Shown here one piece after another: positions 47,801 through 59,265 of a stretch of DNA of 64,000 nt. The notes beneath the pieces were generated by a model. It was not told where the DNA came from, ran no database searches, and saw only the letters and a program-made list of their open reading frames with translations. Both the position numbers and the translations under genes were made by a program. Each line of letters starts with the position of its first letter. Within the stretch, counting starts at the first letter, position 1. Source of the DNA: Emydura subglobosa (Eukaryota; Chordata; Testudines; Chelidae); assembly GCA_007922225.1 (NCBI GenBank), contig ML679959.1, positions 25,552,107 to 25,616,106 on the forward strand, in the 5' to 3' direction.

Positions 47801-49074
47801 GTATTTAGGAAGGGCCTGGCATCCTGGAATCACAGCACAGGCGTGCAGGGACGGCCATCCTCAGGAGTCAGGCGGGAGGTGCTGGGAGCTAGGGGCTGCC
47901 GAGAGAACCCAGCCCAGCTCAGCAGTGACTGGGAGCGAGACCAGGAGGGGTCCACAGCAGAGCCAGCGCCGATGCTCGCTCTCTGCCCTGCTGCAGTGCC
48001 CCAGGGCGGAGAGGCTGTCAGCAGTGGGGTGTTATGAACCGGGACATTTGGGGGGCCAATGCCGGGGAGTGCAGGAACCAGCGGCCTTGCTGGGGGCCAT
48101 GGAGAGCAGAGGGAGCTCGGACAGCTCCGTGCGCCCTGAGGCCGGCCGCTTGGCACCACGGACCCTCCACGCGCCGAGAGCAGCATTGTGGGGGGCTCAG
48201 AACTCAGCCTGGCGAGTCTCAGGATGCAGGGACCTGAGCAGATCCCTTCGGGCTGGGACTAGACAGGGGCTTCCTGGGGCAGGGGGGTTCTGCCCATCCA
48301 AGCCCCAGAACCTAGGCTTAGACGTCCCAGACAATGGGGCTCCCGGGTGATTCCCGGCCGGATCCATCCCCATCAGGGAGTAATGGGGCCTCCTGCCCTG
48401 GGGATGATCCCCAGCCAGGCCATTGATGTGTAGTGCTGCCTCCGAGCCTGCTCCCTCTGGACTGCTAAGACTCCAGACCTGCCCGGCTCCCTGCCTACCC
48501 CTCCGCCTGCCCGCGGACGCTCATCACAGGTCTCTCCCCAGGGCCGCAGCCTGGTCCTGCCCTGCTCCCTGGCCGATCCCAGCTCCGGCTCCTTGTGGCT
48601 TTGGTCACCAGGCTACGTGTGCCAGGCGCGTTCCCCCTTGCTCCCTCGTTCCACGCTCGTCTCAGCCGGGCGCCCCACACCGCTGGGCTTTGCTGGCAGG
48701 ACGATGGGGAATAAGGAGCAACGCGGGGCCCCAGCCGGCCCTGGGCCGTTCACCTAACCGCTGTGCCCCAGCCTGGCGTCCGGACCCAGGCTGTCCCTAA
48801 CCCCGCGCTTCCCCCAGGCACCGTTAACCCCCGTTCTGCTGCCTGCACCGCCCAGGCACAGCCCGGCACAGCCTGGCATCCTCGTCTGCGCGTGCGTGTG
48901 TGTGTGTGTCCCTGCTCCCCAGCTGTGTGTGGGCTGGGGGGTGCATTGCCCGGCTCTGTCCGGACTGGGGCAGGGGGCCTTTTGGGGCAGGAGGGACATT
49001 GGAGTGTGGGCCGTTGCCCGGCTCTGCGGGGCCGTGGGCCTGCAGCAGCTGGTTTTTGTCCGGCTCTGCACACA

Positions 49075-49190
49075 AGCCGGCTGATGATGACATCGTGTTG
49101 CATGGGCCTTAATTGTCCTACAATGTGTCCCTGATAATAGCCGCTTCTCTGGCGGATCAAAGCGCTGTAATTGCCGCGGGTGAGCAAGCC
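49075..49190. promoter_or_regulatory. Candidate conserved non-coding element
   Basis: A low-CpG, AT-richer block in a GC-rich interval. It holds CTTAATTGTCCTACAATG, CCCTGATAATAGCC, GATCAAAGCG (TCF/LEF-like) and GCTGTAATTGCC (homeodomain-like). It does not resemble the repeats seen elsewhere. It lies about 3.2 kb upstream of PRSS56 and 9 kb upstream of SLC12A9. Confidence 0.3.
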
Positions 49191-51204
49191 GGGGCTGCTG
49201 GCACTGGGACAGGGGCAAAGGGAAAGATGAAAGGCCCCGAACAACTGATGCTGCTTCTGCATGTTCCAACCTCAGCCCCTCCCCGCTTCTGGCTGCTGGC
49301 CAGGGTGGGGGGCACGTAGACCCCTGCACGGTGGAGGGAGGGGGATTTCAGCCGCCCCCTTTGCAGGCTCCGAGGGCCTGGGGAAGGTGCCCAGAATGCA
49401 GTCAGTTGCTCTCAGCTTACGTCAGCGGTGCTGTGTCTGTGTCTCTCAACCTGGCTCTGTGTCCCCCCATGAGACCCCTGGGATCTGGGGCGGAGGAATT
49501 GCCAGATCGGGTGGGAACAGGGGCCAGCCCGGTGTCCTGTCTCCAATGGCAGCCAGCACCGGTCACTGCAGAGGAAGGGGAAGGGATTGTATAACAGAGG
49601 TTTCTCGGGTGCCCCTCTCCCTAACCCATGTTTGATCCCTGGGGTGGGGGTAGCATCCCCTAGACATTCTGACCCTCTCCAGTGGGTCATTGTCATCTAC
49701 CAAGTCCTTGGCCTCACTGATACCTTGTGGCGGTGAGTTCCACAGGTTAAACTACCAGTGGTGATGACAATGCAGCCAGCTACCAACCTGCCCTGGCCTG
49801 CAGCCCGTGGCTCTCCTGACCCAAGGCGAATGGGAGACACTGGCTCCGTGACATGATGATCAAATAAGGGGGAGCGTAGCCCTGGGCGTCCCCCTCTTGC
49901 TCCTTGGGGCTAAGGGCAAAGGCTGCCCTGGGGATGGGGCACAGCTGCCAAGGGCAGAATGCGGCTGGGCTGGGGTGGAGCACGCTGCCGGCTCCTGGCC
50001 GACAGTAACGAGCCACCAGCTGGGACTGACCCCACGCTGCCTTGGCTGATGCTGCTCCGCGGGTCTCGATGCGGATCCTGCTGGCTGCGTCTGCATCGCC
50101 CTGGATGCCACGTGCCCCCCAGCCGAGGGCTGACCGGCCTGGGGGCTCAGCGGTGGCCCCTCGGGGGAGGATAGTGGCAAGCTGGTTGGGCACCGTGTGG
50201 GGGAAGCGTGGCCTGCCGCTTCCTTGGGCAGAGCGGCACAGCTGGTGCCGTGTTCTCCCTGGGCCGCAGCCCGGGCTGTGCCCCCCACACGTCCTCCCGT
50301 GGCCTCCCACGGCCGCTCGCTGACGTGCCGGCCCCACCCATTCATTAAGCTAATTGGCGAGGCTCTCGGCGCAGCTGTGTCGGTGAGATCAGGCCGGCTG
50401 CGTGGCTCCCAGCCCTCCTGGCCCACTGGCTGGGGCCCTGCACTCCCTCGGCTGGGACAGGGGCCCCCGGGCACGGCTTGGGGGGCACTGCCAGGCCACC
50501 AGCTGCATGCAGCACCATGTGGTCATGGCCCAGCAGATGGCCCGGGAGGCCTGGGAACCCGCCGCAGGGAAAGGGAGCGGCGTGGAGCCTCCCCGCTGGG
50601 CACGGCCCCGCGTCCACACACGCCCCACAGCAGCCGGGCCCCAGGCGAGAGGACGCTGCTGCCACCTGCAGGCCGATGGCTCGGCCCAGCCGCCCCCTTC
50701 GCTCCGTGCTGCTTGGCCGGCTGCCCGCACCACAGCTGAGTGCCAGCCGGAGGCAGGGAAAGGCAGCGTGGGGCGGCCCCCAGCCCAGCTCAGTGTGGCC
50801 CCTCTGGCCCAGCCCAAGGAGAAGCCCCCCCCCCATGACGGTCCCAGCTCCAGTACCCGCTGGAGAGCAAGTGTGACCTACTGGGGAGTGTTGCAGGGTC
50901 CCCGTGTGCTGAGCCCAGAGCTGGGGGGCTGCGGGAGAGGACAGAGGGGCACCGGCAGAGCAGGGTGTGGGGCGCCCAGGGCTGGAGGAACTGGAGGGCT
51001 GGGATTGCCCCCGAAGGCTTCAGCGTCTAGGGCAGGGGCCCTGGAGCTTCCTAAGGGTGGGGCCCAGCCGAATGCAAAGGGAGCCTGCGGGACGCTGCCC
51101 TGCTGGCCCCTCCAGCCATCGTTCGCCTGGGAGCAGGGCAGGAGCTGGTGTGTGGAGCTGAGCCGCAAGGGGTCCCTGTGGGGGCGCGAGGACACCTGGC
51201 CTAG

Positions 51205-51320
51205 GGACTTGTGGGCCGGGAATGCCCAAGTTCTAGTCTCGCCTTGGCCACTGACTCCCTGGGTGACTGTGGGATTTCACTGCGCCGCTCTGTGCCTCAG
51301 TTTCCCCATCTGGCCCTCTC
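51205..51320 (+). repeat. MIR-like SINE fragment
   Basis: The order GGAATGCCCAAGTTCTAGTC, TTGGCCACTGACTCCC, TGGGTGACTGTGGG and GTGCCTCAGTTTCCCCATCT is the standard MIR/tRNA-headed SINE layout. Confidence 0.75.
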
Positions 51321-54029
51321 CCACCCAGACGGGGGGGGGGCATGGGAGGTGGGTCAGTGCTTGTGCCATGCACTGACCACGTGCTGCGGGTTATTGGCCC
51401 TGCCGGATCCCCAGCCGGCACGCATCGGGGTAGCTGTGCTGATCTGGCCCCGTGTCGCTGCCCCTTCCGCCGGGAGCACCCTCGCTGTGCCAGGACGATA
51501 CTTGGGGCTTGGTTCCCCACAGCCCAGCCCTTTGCCTCCACCTTCATCCCGGGGCAAATGAGATCACCTGCTCCTAAGTCAGGGGCCCCACGGAGCGCAG
51601 GGTCCAGGCTGGGGAGAACTGGGGGACTTTATTCTTGGGAGGGAATGTCTGAGCGCTAGAGGACAAGGCAGAGTCCAAGCCAGCAGAGGCAGGGGGGTGG
51701 GGTGAGGGGCCAGGGAGAAGGGGCCCGCTAATTCACAGCCGCCGATTGCTGCTGTCCTCTCTTGTCTTGCTTTATGAAGTTGCTGCAGATGCAGGGCTCC
51801 AGCCGGGAAATGCTGGCGTTGGCAGAAAGGTAATTACTCCAATGCAAAGTCCAGGCAGCTGGCGTGATGGGCAGGTGGCTGCGTCGGGGCCTGGGGAGCC
51901 GGAGGCGTTTTTAATACACTTGTGGCTGCGGTGCTCGGTGGCCTCCCCGCTCTGTGCGCTGGGCTGCGGCCGCGTTCCGCCCCAGAGGTGGCTGCATTTC
52001 TTCGCCTGGGGCTCAAGTCACACATCTCTGGTGTCCACTGAGGAGCCAAGAGGCCTCTCGCTGGGAACAGGGAAGCTGATGCAGGGGCCGGGGCTTGCTG
52101 ACTGGCAACCCCACTCCTGCCCAGCTGTGCTAACCCTGGCGACACCTGCTCCAGCCCAGAGAAGTGACCCGCCCAGCCCAGAGAGCTTTGCTTTACCCCC
52201 TGCTCACACACCCATTTCCCCCTGGTGTGACATGAAGACAGCACCCTCCGATCTGGCCCAGGAGCCTCAGCCTGCCCGGGGCAAGACTCTCCAGCACTCC
52301 GGATGCCTGGATCCCTTTCTTGGCCTTGCCCGTACCTGACCCACTGGCAGGTTGTTCAGTGCCGCCTCTCTCCTCCCTCCCCCAGGGAGGTTTCTGATCA
52401 CTCCAGGGAGTTTCTGTTTCGTGCTGACTTGTATCCTGGATCCGGTGCCAGCTGCGTCCCCGTCTGTCCTCTGCTTGGATGCAGGGTCACTCCCAGTGTG
52501 AGTTGGGGCTGCATTGCCACCTCTAGTTCCTGGCCCCGATGGGCCTGAGCTTTGCACATCCCCCTGCAGCAAGGAGGGTGCTGGCGTGGCGCTGGTGTGG
52601 CCATCTCTAGCGGCCGGAGTTGCTGGTGCTCTGCCCTGCCCCTGGGCCCACGGGTGGCTGTGTGTGATGATGACATGCTCCTGGTGCCCTCCTTCCAGAT
52701 CCGCCTCGGGGCTGGAAGAAAGCCACGCCTCTGCAGGCTGAGAGGAAGCAGCTGGAAGAACAGGGTTGCCTTGGCAGGGCTGAGGGCCAGGCCCAGCACC
52801 TGACCCTGTCCTCCTCCTGATGAGCCAGGGGGGATCCCCGGGGCAAATCCTGCTCCTGCACAAGTTGCTGGGACGTTGCGTTGTCATGGCACGGTTGGTG
52901 ACAACTCCGCCTACTTGGCAGCGAATAGCGGCAGCAGCAAGGATAGAACTCAGACCCGGCCCCCAACACCAGGCCCTGCCTCTTGAGCTAAAGGAGACTC
53001 TTCCATCCCTCCCAACAGTACAGGGCTTATGACACACAGCCCGGCGGCTCGGTTTCTATAAGGTAAGGGGTAGCAGAGTGTGACACCAGTCTAGCTATCT
53101 GACTGGGCTGAACAGTGTCTAAAAGGAGGGGGCTTGAGAACATGGCTGAGGGTCTGAGGTGGCGGGGAGGGCAGGAGGAGAAAGTACGGGCTGTCCAGGG
53201 AAAGGCCCAGCACCGAGGTGGACAGGAGCATGGCACAGCCTCTCTCCCGGGACCCCACTGTGGGAGTCATTCGTGGAGAGTCCCAGAGGGTGGCATCCTG
53301 CCCCATGTGAGGGTTATGAAGCCTGTGCGTGCCTCAGTTTACCCTATATGTGTGCCTCAGTTTCTCCTATATGCTGCATTGTTCTCTGGGGAGCAGGGCT
53401 GCTTGCTCTCTGCAGAGGCTCGGAGACTCAGGGGTGAATGGCTCCTCGCTGCCTGGGGTTTGGGCCCTATATCAGTGGAGCATCTGAGGAGACAACGGTA
53501 AATCCAACCTCTGGGACTTTGAGACCTAGCGACTAAGGGCCATGGTCGGCCCTGCTCGGCAGGAAGCCCAGCCGTGTGTGCCCGGCTGGAGAACAGTGAC
53601 CTGGGGGGCGAGGTGGGAGCTGGGTGGGCTGCGGGAAGCAGTCGGGGACGCAGAGAGGTCAGCGGGACAGGGCTGGGGGCTCTGGGCTACCCCGGATGGC
53701 CCAGGCCTTCTCTCTGGGCTAACCCAGGACTGCCTGTGCTGTGTCCAGTCGACTAATAAGCCCGTCTGGGAGCCGGTGCTGGCTGAGCGCCCGCAGGGGC
53801 TGGCGGAGGGGTGCGTTGCCCCCTGAGATTGAACCGGTCTCCCTGCAGGGTCTGTGGCAGTGGGACTCGCTAAGCGGAGCTCCCGGTGGGAAGCAGGGGG
53901 GCTGCAGGCCCAGAGGTCCAGCCTGAGGAGGTGGCGAGGTTGCGGGGCTCACCCTGGAGGAGCATGAGATCCCTGGGGGGTCTGACACCCTGCGGGGGCC
54001 TCCCAGAGTCTGTTCCAGAGCTGGAGCCA

Positions 54030-55061
54030 TGGCACCGATCCTGTGGGTCCGTGCCAGGGGGTGGCAGCGGTGGGATGCTGAACGCACAAGAAGTATTTTG
54101 CAGGAAGTGACTTACAGCAGTGCAACAAGGGCCGTCAAAGGAGACGGCAAGAAAATGGCGTTGAGCCGTCTCCCTAAGAAGGACATCGCGACCCTGCAGC
54201 CCCAGGGGGAGAGGCTAAATGCTGCGATTGCACAGCTGGAGAAGGCTGATGGGTGGAGGAAGCAGGTTCCAGCCAGACCCGAGCAGGGTTCCAGGCGGGT
54301 CCGAAAGTGACCCAGGCAGCAGCAGAGGCAGTGACAGAAGTGGGCCTGGAGAAGCGGCACAAGCGTGAACTGGAGGTGGAGAAGCGGAGGGGCAAGAGGA
54401 CCCAGGGAGCGGTGGGGAAAGAGCCTGAGATGCCAGTTCCGCCGAGACCCTAGATACCAAATTGTCACCCCAGTTTAAGGTGGGGGAGATAGATGCTCCC
54501 CTCACCGCCTTCGGAAAGGCTTGTGGTCTGAACCGGGTTGACCCTGCAGCCCAGCTCCGCTGTCTGACCCCCCTAGTCGGTCCCAAAGCCAGAGAGGCGG
54601 GCGGCCAGATGGACAAAGTCAATACCGAGGACTAGGAACAGCTCAAGAAGGCTCCACTGCTTAAGTCTGAGCTGAGGCTTATAGGAAAAGGTTTCGGGGT
54701 GTGCAAAAGACCCAGACTGGGACCCACATGGAAGCCAGCACCCTGCTGGGAGAAGTTCTCCGCAGGAGTTACAGTGCTGGGGGATTTGTGTGACCTGGTT
54801 GGGTTGGAACAACTCTGTGAGATGTGTCCCCACCAAGTTAACATGTGGCTAGTGGCCAGGGCTCTGCGCTGTGTGGGCCGGCTGGCAGAGGAGTTTGTGG
54901 GCAATAGGTCTGGTGAAAAGAGACCCCAAGGGAACTGGCCTATGCGTGGGGCCTGGGAAAGGGAGCCATTGGAGGCGCCCAGACGTGGGACACAGGTGAA
55001 CCCAAAGTGGGGGGAGCGGCCCATGTGGGCACCCCTACCCCAGGGGACCTCACAGACCTGA
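54030..55061 (+). pseudogene. Broken gag-like region with SCAN-like capsid segment
   Basis: Interrupted frames read a charged, Lys/Glu/Arg-rich stretch (54.03-54.45 kb), then a segment at 54.70-55.06 kb. The latter has the pattern of a SCAN / Gmr1-like gypsy capsid helix bundle: a Leu-rich stretch, 'LEQLCEMCPHQVNMWLV', then an Arg/Leu helix. The frame is broken by stops at about 54.31, 54.45 and 54.64 kb. It belongs to the surrounding LTR element, not to a host SCAN zinc-finger gene: no zinc fingers follow. Confidence 0.5.
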
Positions 55062-56531
55062 GCTGGAATATCTGCAGGAAACCAGGGCCTGAGCGGGTGA
55101 AATAAGGGCTGCTCGAGACAGAGGAGTGAGCTTAGCCTCCGTCCAGCTCAGGCCCGGAGGAATGCAGTGACACGGCCAGGCCCTCGCGGCAGGGGCGACA
55201 GACGGGCTCCCGCTCCAGGCACCAGCGCACCTGTCCCGTTGGACTCTCCTGGGCTGAGACTCACTCCACCCCGTGGTCAGCAAGGAGACATTCAGGGGGT
55301 GGAGAGATTCCGGGACAGAGAGAAGCCTGGTCAAAGCGCGTGTGATACGACTTGGGTGGGCGGCCCAAATGTCCAGCCGTGCTCCCTGCCTACGGCCCAG
55401 GTCCCTGGACAGACACAGGAAGGATGGGGGTGGCTGGAATTTGGGGCTCTCCAGCATATCGGCTTTGATGTCCTTCTGGAGAATGACTGTGTTGCTCCAA
55501 GACGCAGATCAGTCCCTCTTTCTGTACCAGCAGGCTCAGGCTGATGAAATGCCAGTGGCTCACCTGGCAAAGAAAGGAGGGTTTCCCCGGCTTACCAACA
55601 CCAGGAAAAGGCTGCTACGCTCAACCAGGCACCAGCCTGGCTCTGTGTGGAGCAGAGGAATGAGCCCCACCCATCTCCCGTGACAGTGACTCACACTGGC
55701 TTGGGTGGGGCCGCGTAACTTCCCAGAAGCCTGGTGCTGTGACCCAGGGAGCTGGGTCCCGGCCTGCCCTCACTGGGAGACAGAGGCAGAGCTGAGCCCA
55801 GCCCTGTGGTGGATGAGACCCCAGCTGAGTGTGGGGAGACCCAGGCAGGGCAGGACGACGGCTCAACGGGGCTGCTCTCTCCAGGGGGGACAGACGCCCC
55901 AGGGAAGGGAGAAGCAGCCAGGCGGCTGTTGCTGGTAACAGAGAGTCCTGGTCAGCAGGTGGGCACGGCCACAGTGGGTTCCCTTAACCAAGAGAAGCTG
56001 AAGCACAGCCCACGGGAGGGGGCCCAAGAGAGGACTCTGCCCTGGGTCTGGGACACAACTCAGGGACTGCCAAGCCGTGGGCGCACGCTGCACGCCTGCC
56101 TTGCTGCTCCGGCACACCAGCGCCCCAGAGATATGGCTGGGTTAAATGCTAAGGGATCACGTCTTACTCCAGCCTAGGGGTCAGGAGAGCCCGGGCAGCA
56201 GCCAGGACAGGTGATCTGTGGAGGCAGGCGGGGTCTCTGCCCGCCTCGCTCCCTGGCAGACGAGGGAGTGGCAGGACCCATCCCGGTTTCAAACCCAAAG
56301 GTTGCGGAGTAGCAAAAAGGCACGAGGGCGAAACTCCTCACGGGCCCTGCTGGTGCGAGCCATCCCCAGGAGCCGTGCAAACACATCAGACGTAGGCGCC
56401 TTGTTCTATTGTGTAAGTGAGAGAGAAGCAGGGAGAGATTTTTCCTTCAGGGTTATGGTAATGGTACAGTGCTGGTTAGTGGGGCATAAGTGGACTCCAT
56501 CTTGTTAGTTTCTTGAAGTAAGTTTATTTCC

Positions 56532-57193
56532 TGACACTTGTTCTATTGAACCTAAAAATACTTCGATGAATTCTCTGTTTGTGTGTGAGTGAGTGAGTGA
56601 GGAATGTATGTGCAGGGCATAAAAAGACACCAACCTAAACTGCTCTGACAACAGAAAGGGGATAGAGACACCAACTGCCCCATCCTAACCCTGAAGGCCG
56701 AAGAATACCTATCAACGACTCTACAGTGCAAATAAACGACCCCAAAGTGCAGAAGGATCCACCCTGGGAACAAACAAAGCACAGAAATAAGAGACCAGTC
56801 CTGCTTGCAATTAGCTGGTGATTAACAAGCACACTGACCCTGGAGGCAGCATGACACAGCCAGGCCATAGACTGACATGAGAGGCAGCAAGTATCAAAGA
56901 CGGGGTAAAACATGGAACTTTTGGGTCTCGTTCTGCAATTGTCATCTGGAGCATGGGATTCATGCAACCGACAGGGGCCCGGCTCCCTCCTCATGCCCAG
57001 TCTAGCTGGCCACTAGGCTGGTTTGAGCAATGCCTGAAAGGACTGGTCATTATATCACACCAGCCTGCAGAATTTCCTGGGTGTGACTGTGTGTGTGACT
57101 GTTTTTTGATATTCTGACATGTACAATAAACGCGGCGTGTTGCCTTGTCCCCCCAGGTAAGATCCTGCTCGTCTGTTCTTTTACAAGTGTAAC
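56532..57193 (+). mobile_element. Probable solo LTR, plus orientation (LTR family A, copy 2)
   Basis: An inverted relative of 18697-19300. It carries a GTGAGTGAGTGAGTGAGG microsatellite near 56586, the block TGCAATTGTCATCTGG, and AATAAACGCGGCGTGTTG with a poly(A) signal near the 3' end. It begins near TGACACTTG and ends near GTAACA. It sits inside the gypsy-type element, so it inserted later. Confidence 0.65.
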
Positions 57194-58259
57194 ACTGGTG
57201 CCATTTAATGGACCCGGCCTTAGGGGGGGGAAGTGAAACTTCTCCGAAGTGTGTGTTGGAAGCCCTGTGTTTGATTGATTGATTAGCAGCTCTGCTGGAG
57301 GAATCCTGAAACTGCCCGGTAGGACAGTGACCAAGAGGGTGGGGAGGTGCTGAGGCATCTGTAGTAATGTTTGTGGGACCAACGTCCGCACGCAGGTCAC
57401 CGGTTAAAGGGACCCTGCTCAGTTCGGTCTCGAAGGGGGAAGAGATGTGACAAAGTGAGAATTTCTGTAATTTATTTTTTGAAACCTATGTGTGCCTCGG
57501 TTTCCCTTCTGTGTGCCTCAGTTTCCCTTATATACTGCATTGTTACCTAATGGGGGGAAAGGGCTGTTTGCTCTCTGCAGAGGCTCAGAGACTGAGGGGT
57601 GAATGGCTCCTGGCTGTCTGGACCTTAGGTCTCATATCAATGGAGCATCTGAGAAGACAACGGTAAATCCAATCACTGGGACTTTGATACCTAGCGAGCA
57701 ATGGCTGTGAATGGCCCCCGCTGGACAGGAAGCTCAGCCCTGTGTGCCCAGCTGGAGAACAGCGGCCTGGGGGGCGAGGTGGAAGCTGGGTGGGCTGCGG
57801 GAAGCAGTTGGGGGCACAGAGAGGGCAGCGGGACAGGGCTGGAGCTCTGGGTGGGCTGCGGGTCCCTGACAGAGGCTCTGCTGGCTAGACATGTGGGGGG
57901 AGGCAGGGGGCTATAGGTGCAAGAGGGTGGGGGGGCCCAGGGATGTAGAGGAACATAATGGGAGTGCAGCAGTGTATGGAGACGGATGGGGTGCAGGGCA
58001 GTGTGGGGGTGAGTGACATGCGGGTGTGGGGCTCTGGGAGCTGGGGAGGAGGGGTGGGAGAGCTGTGTAAGGGGGTACAGGGCTGGGATGGGTACGTGTG
58101 GGGGGCAGGGCTGTATGAGCTACGTAGGGGTGCAGGGCTTGGGGGGGAGTTGCCCAGAGTCCAGGGGTGCTGGGGCCGACAGCGGATCCAGAGCTGGCCG
58201 GGGGCGCAGGGGATGGGGGCGGAGCTACGGGACAGGGGGTGGGGCTGAGGGCTGCCGGG

Positions 58260-58423
58260 CGTGGGTGGGGGCGGTGGAGGCGGGGCCGAGGGCGTGGCTT
58301 CCGGCGGGTGGTTGATATGGGGGCGTGGCTTCCTGGATGGGGGCGTGGCTGGGGCGGGGGCGTGGCCGCCGGCCGGCCGGGCTCGGCTGTTGGTTCGCTG
58401 GGCTCGGGCCGGGTGGCGGCGCC
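58260..58423 (+). promoter_or_regulatory. CpG-island promoter of SLC12A9 with GGGCGTGGC repeats
   Basis: The region directly upstream of the SLC12A9 ATG is CpG-dense. It carries four copies of GGGCGTGGC (near 58289, 58321, 58341 and 58358), which are KLF/SP-family GC-box/CACCC-type sites. No TATA box is seen. This is the usual form of a housekeeping promoter. Confidence 0.6.
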
Positions 58424-58619
58424 ATGGCGGGCTCGGAGCGGAGCCCCCTGCTCACCTACCGCCTGTGCAGCAGCGTCTCGGTGGAGGAGCGCGGGCCGGG
58501 GGGCGGCCGGGGCCCGGCGCCAGGCTCGGGCTCGGGCTCCCGCAAGCTGGCCACCTTCCTGGGCGTGGTGGTGCCCACCCTGCTCTCCATGTTCAGCGTG
58601 GTGCTCTTCCTGCGCCTCG
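58424..58619 (+). CDS. SLC12A9: SLC12A9 first coding exon (partial gene)
   Basis: A 196-nt exon (65 codons plus one base) from an ATG in a strong context (GGCGCCATGG) to a GTGAGT donor. The product starts MAGSERSPLLTYRL, continues through a Gly/Pro-rich linker, then 'KLATFLGVVVPTLLSMFSVV' and 'LFLRLG'. That is the N-terminus and start of transmembrane helix 1 of SLC12A9 (CIP1), a cation-chloride cotransporter-family protein. The SPLL.YRL start and KL(S/A)TFLGVVVPT block are specific to SLC12A9 among SLC12 members. Exon 2 is not found in the remaining 5.4 kb, so intron 1 runs past the window end. It is transcribed divergently from PRSS56. Confidence 0.88.
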
Positions 58620-58639
58620 GTGAGTCGGGCCCGCCCCCG

Positions 58640-59265
58640 CCGCGAACCCCCGGCCCCCCAACCCCTCCAGTGACCCCCCCCAACCCTGGCTCCCAGCCCT
58701 AACTCCTAGTGACCCCCAACCCTAGCCTCCCAGTGACCTCACAGTCCTGGCCCACAGTCCTGGCCCCCCAACCCCAGCGACCCCCCCCCCCAGTCCTGGC
58801 TCCTAGTGACCCCCAGCCCTGACCCCCAACCCCAGCCCAGGCCTCCAGCCCTAGCTCCTAGTGACCCCCAACCCTGCCCCCCAACCCTAGCCTCCCAGTA
58901 ACCTCCCAGCCCTGGCCCCCCAACCCCAGTGACCCCCCCCAACTCCAGTCCTGGCTCCTAGGGACCCCCCAACCCCTCCAATGACCCCACCCCTCCTCCC
59001 AGTAACCCCCTCAACCCTGCCCCCACAACCCCAGCATCCCATTGACCCCCCAACCCGTCACTCCAGTGACCCCCCAACCCCAGCCTCCCAGTGACCCTCC
59101 CAACCTGCCCTCCAACCCTGACCATCCACTGACCCCCCAGCCCTCCCCTCCAACCCCAGCCCTGACCCCCAGGCACCCCCTAACCCTGCCCTCCAACCCC
59201 AGCCTCCCAATGACCCCCCACCACCAGACTCCCCCTAGCTTGGCTCTTCATAGCCCCCTGCAGTC
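58640..59265. repeat. C-rich minisatellite in SLC12A9 intron 1
   Basis: About 600 bp of imperfect units built from AGTGACCCCCAACCCTG and GCCTCCCAGTGACC. It starts just beyond the exon 1 donor. Unit length is variable, about 20-45 bp. Confidence 0.85.

Larger units (their letters stand above)
46420..53300. other. Intergenic interval between PRSS56 and the LTR element
   Basis: About 6.9 kb with no recognised exon on either strand. It contains a CR1 3' tail (47140-47800), a possible conserved non-coding block (49075-49190), a small CR1-like scrap near 49720-49760 (TGAGTTCCACAGGTTAA), a MIR-like SINE (51205-51320) and an AT-richer block near 51.73-51.93 kb. Confidence 0.55.
53310..57865 (+). mobile_element. 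Degenerate gypsy-type LTR retroelement with a nested LTR
   Basis: Two direct repeats bound the element: about 53310-53700 and 57446-57865. Both contain GTGTGCCTCAGTTTC, TATACTGCATTGTT-like and GACAACGGTAAATCCAA. The right repeat begins TGTGACAAAG directly after a purine-rich tract (57431-57445), as expected for a 3' LTR. Between them lies a broken gag-like region (54.03-55.06 kb) and possibly a protease scrap (about 55.3-55.5 kb). I see no recognisable reverse transcriptase or integrase. A second LTR (56532-57193) is inserted before the purine tract. The reading frames carry stops, so the element is dead. Confidence 0.7.

Noticed and set aside
54030..55061. A host SCAN-domain gene
   Set aside because: The frame is broken by stops, no zinc fingers or introns are seen, and the region lies between two LTRs.
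58640..59265. CRISPR-like repeat array
   Set aside because: This is vertebrate DNA. The units are degenerate and lack constant repeats with unique spacers, so it is a minisatellite.
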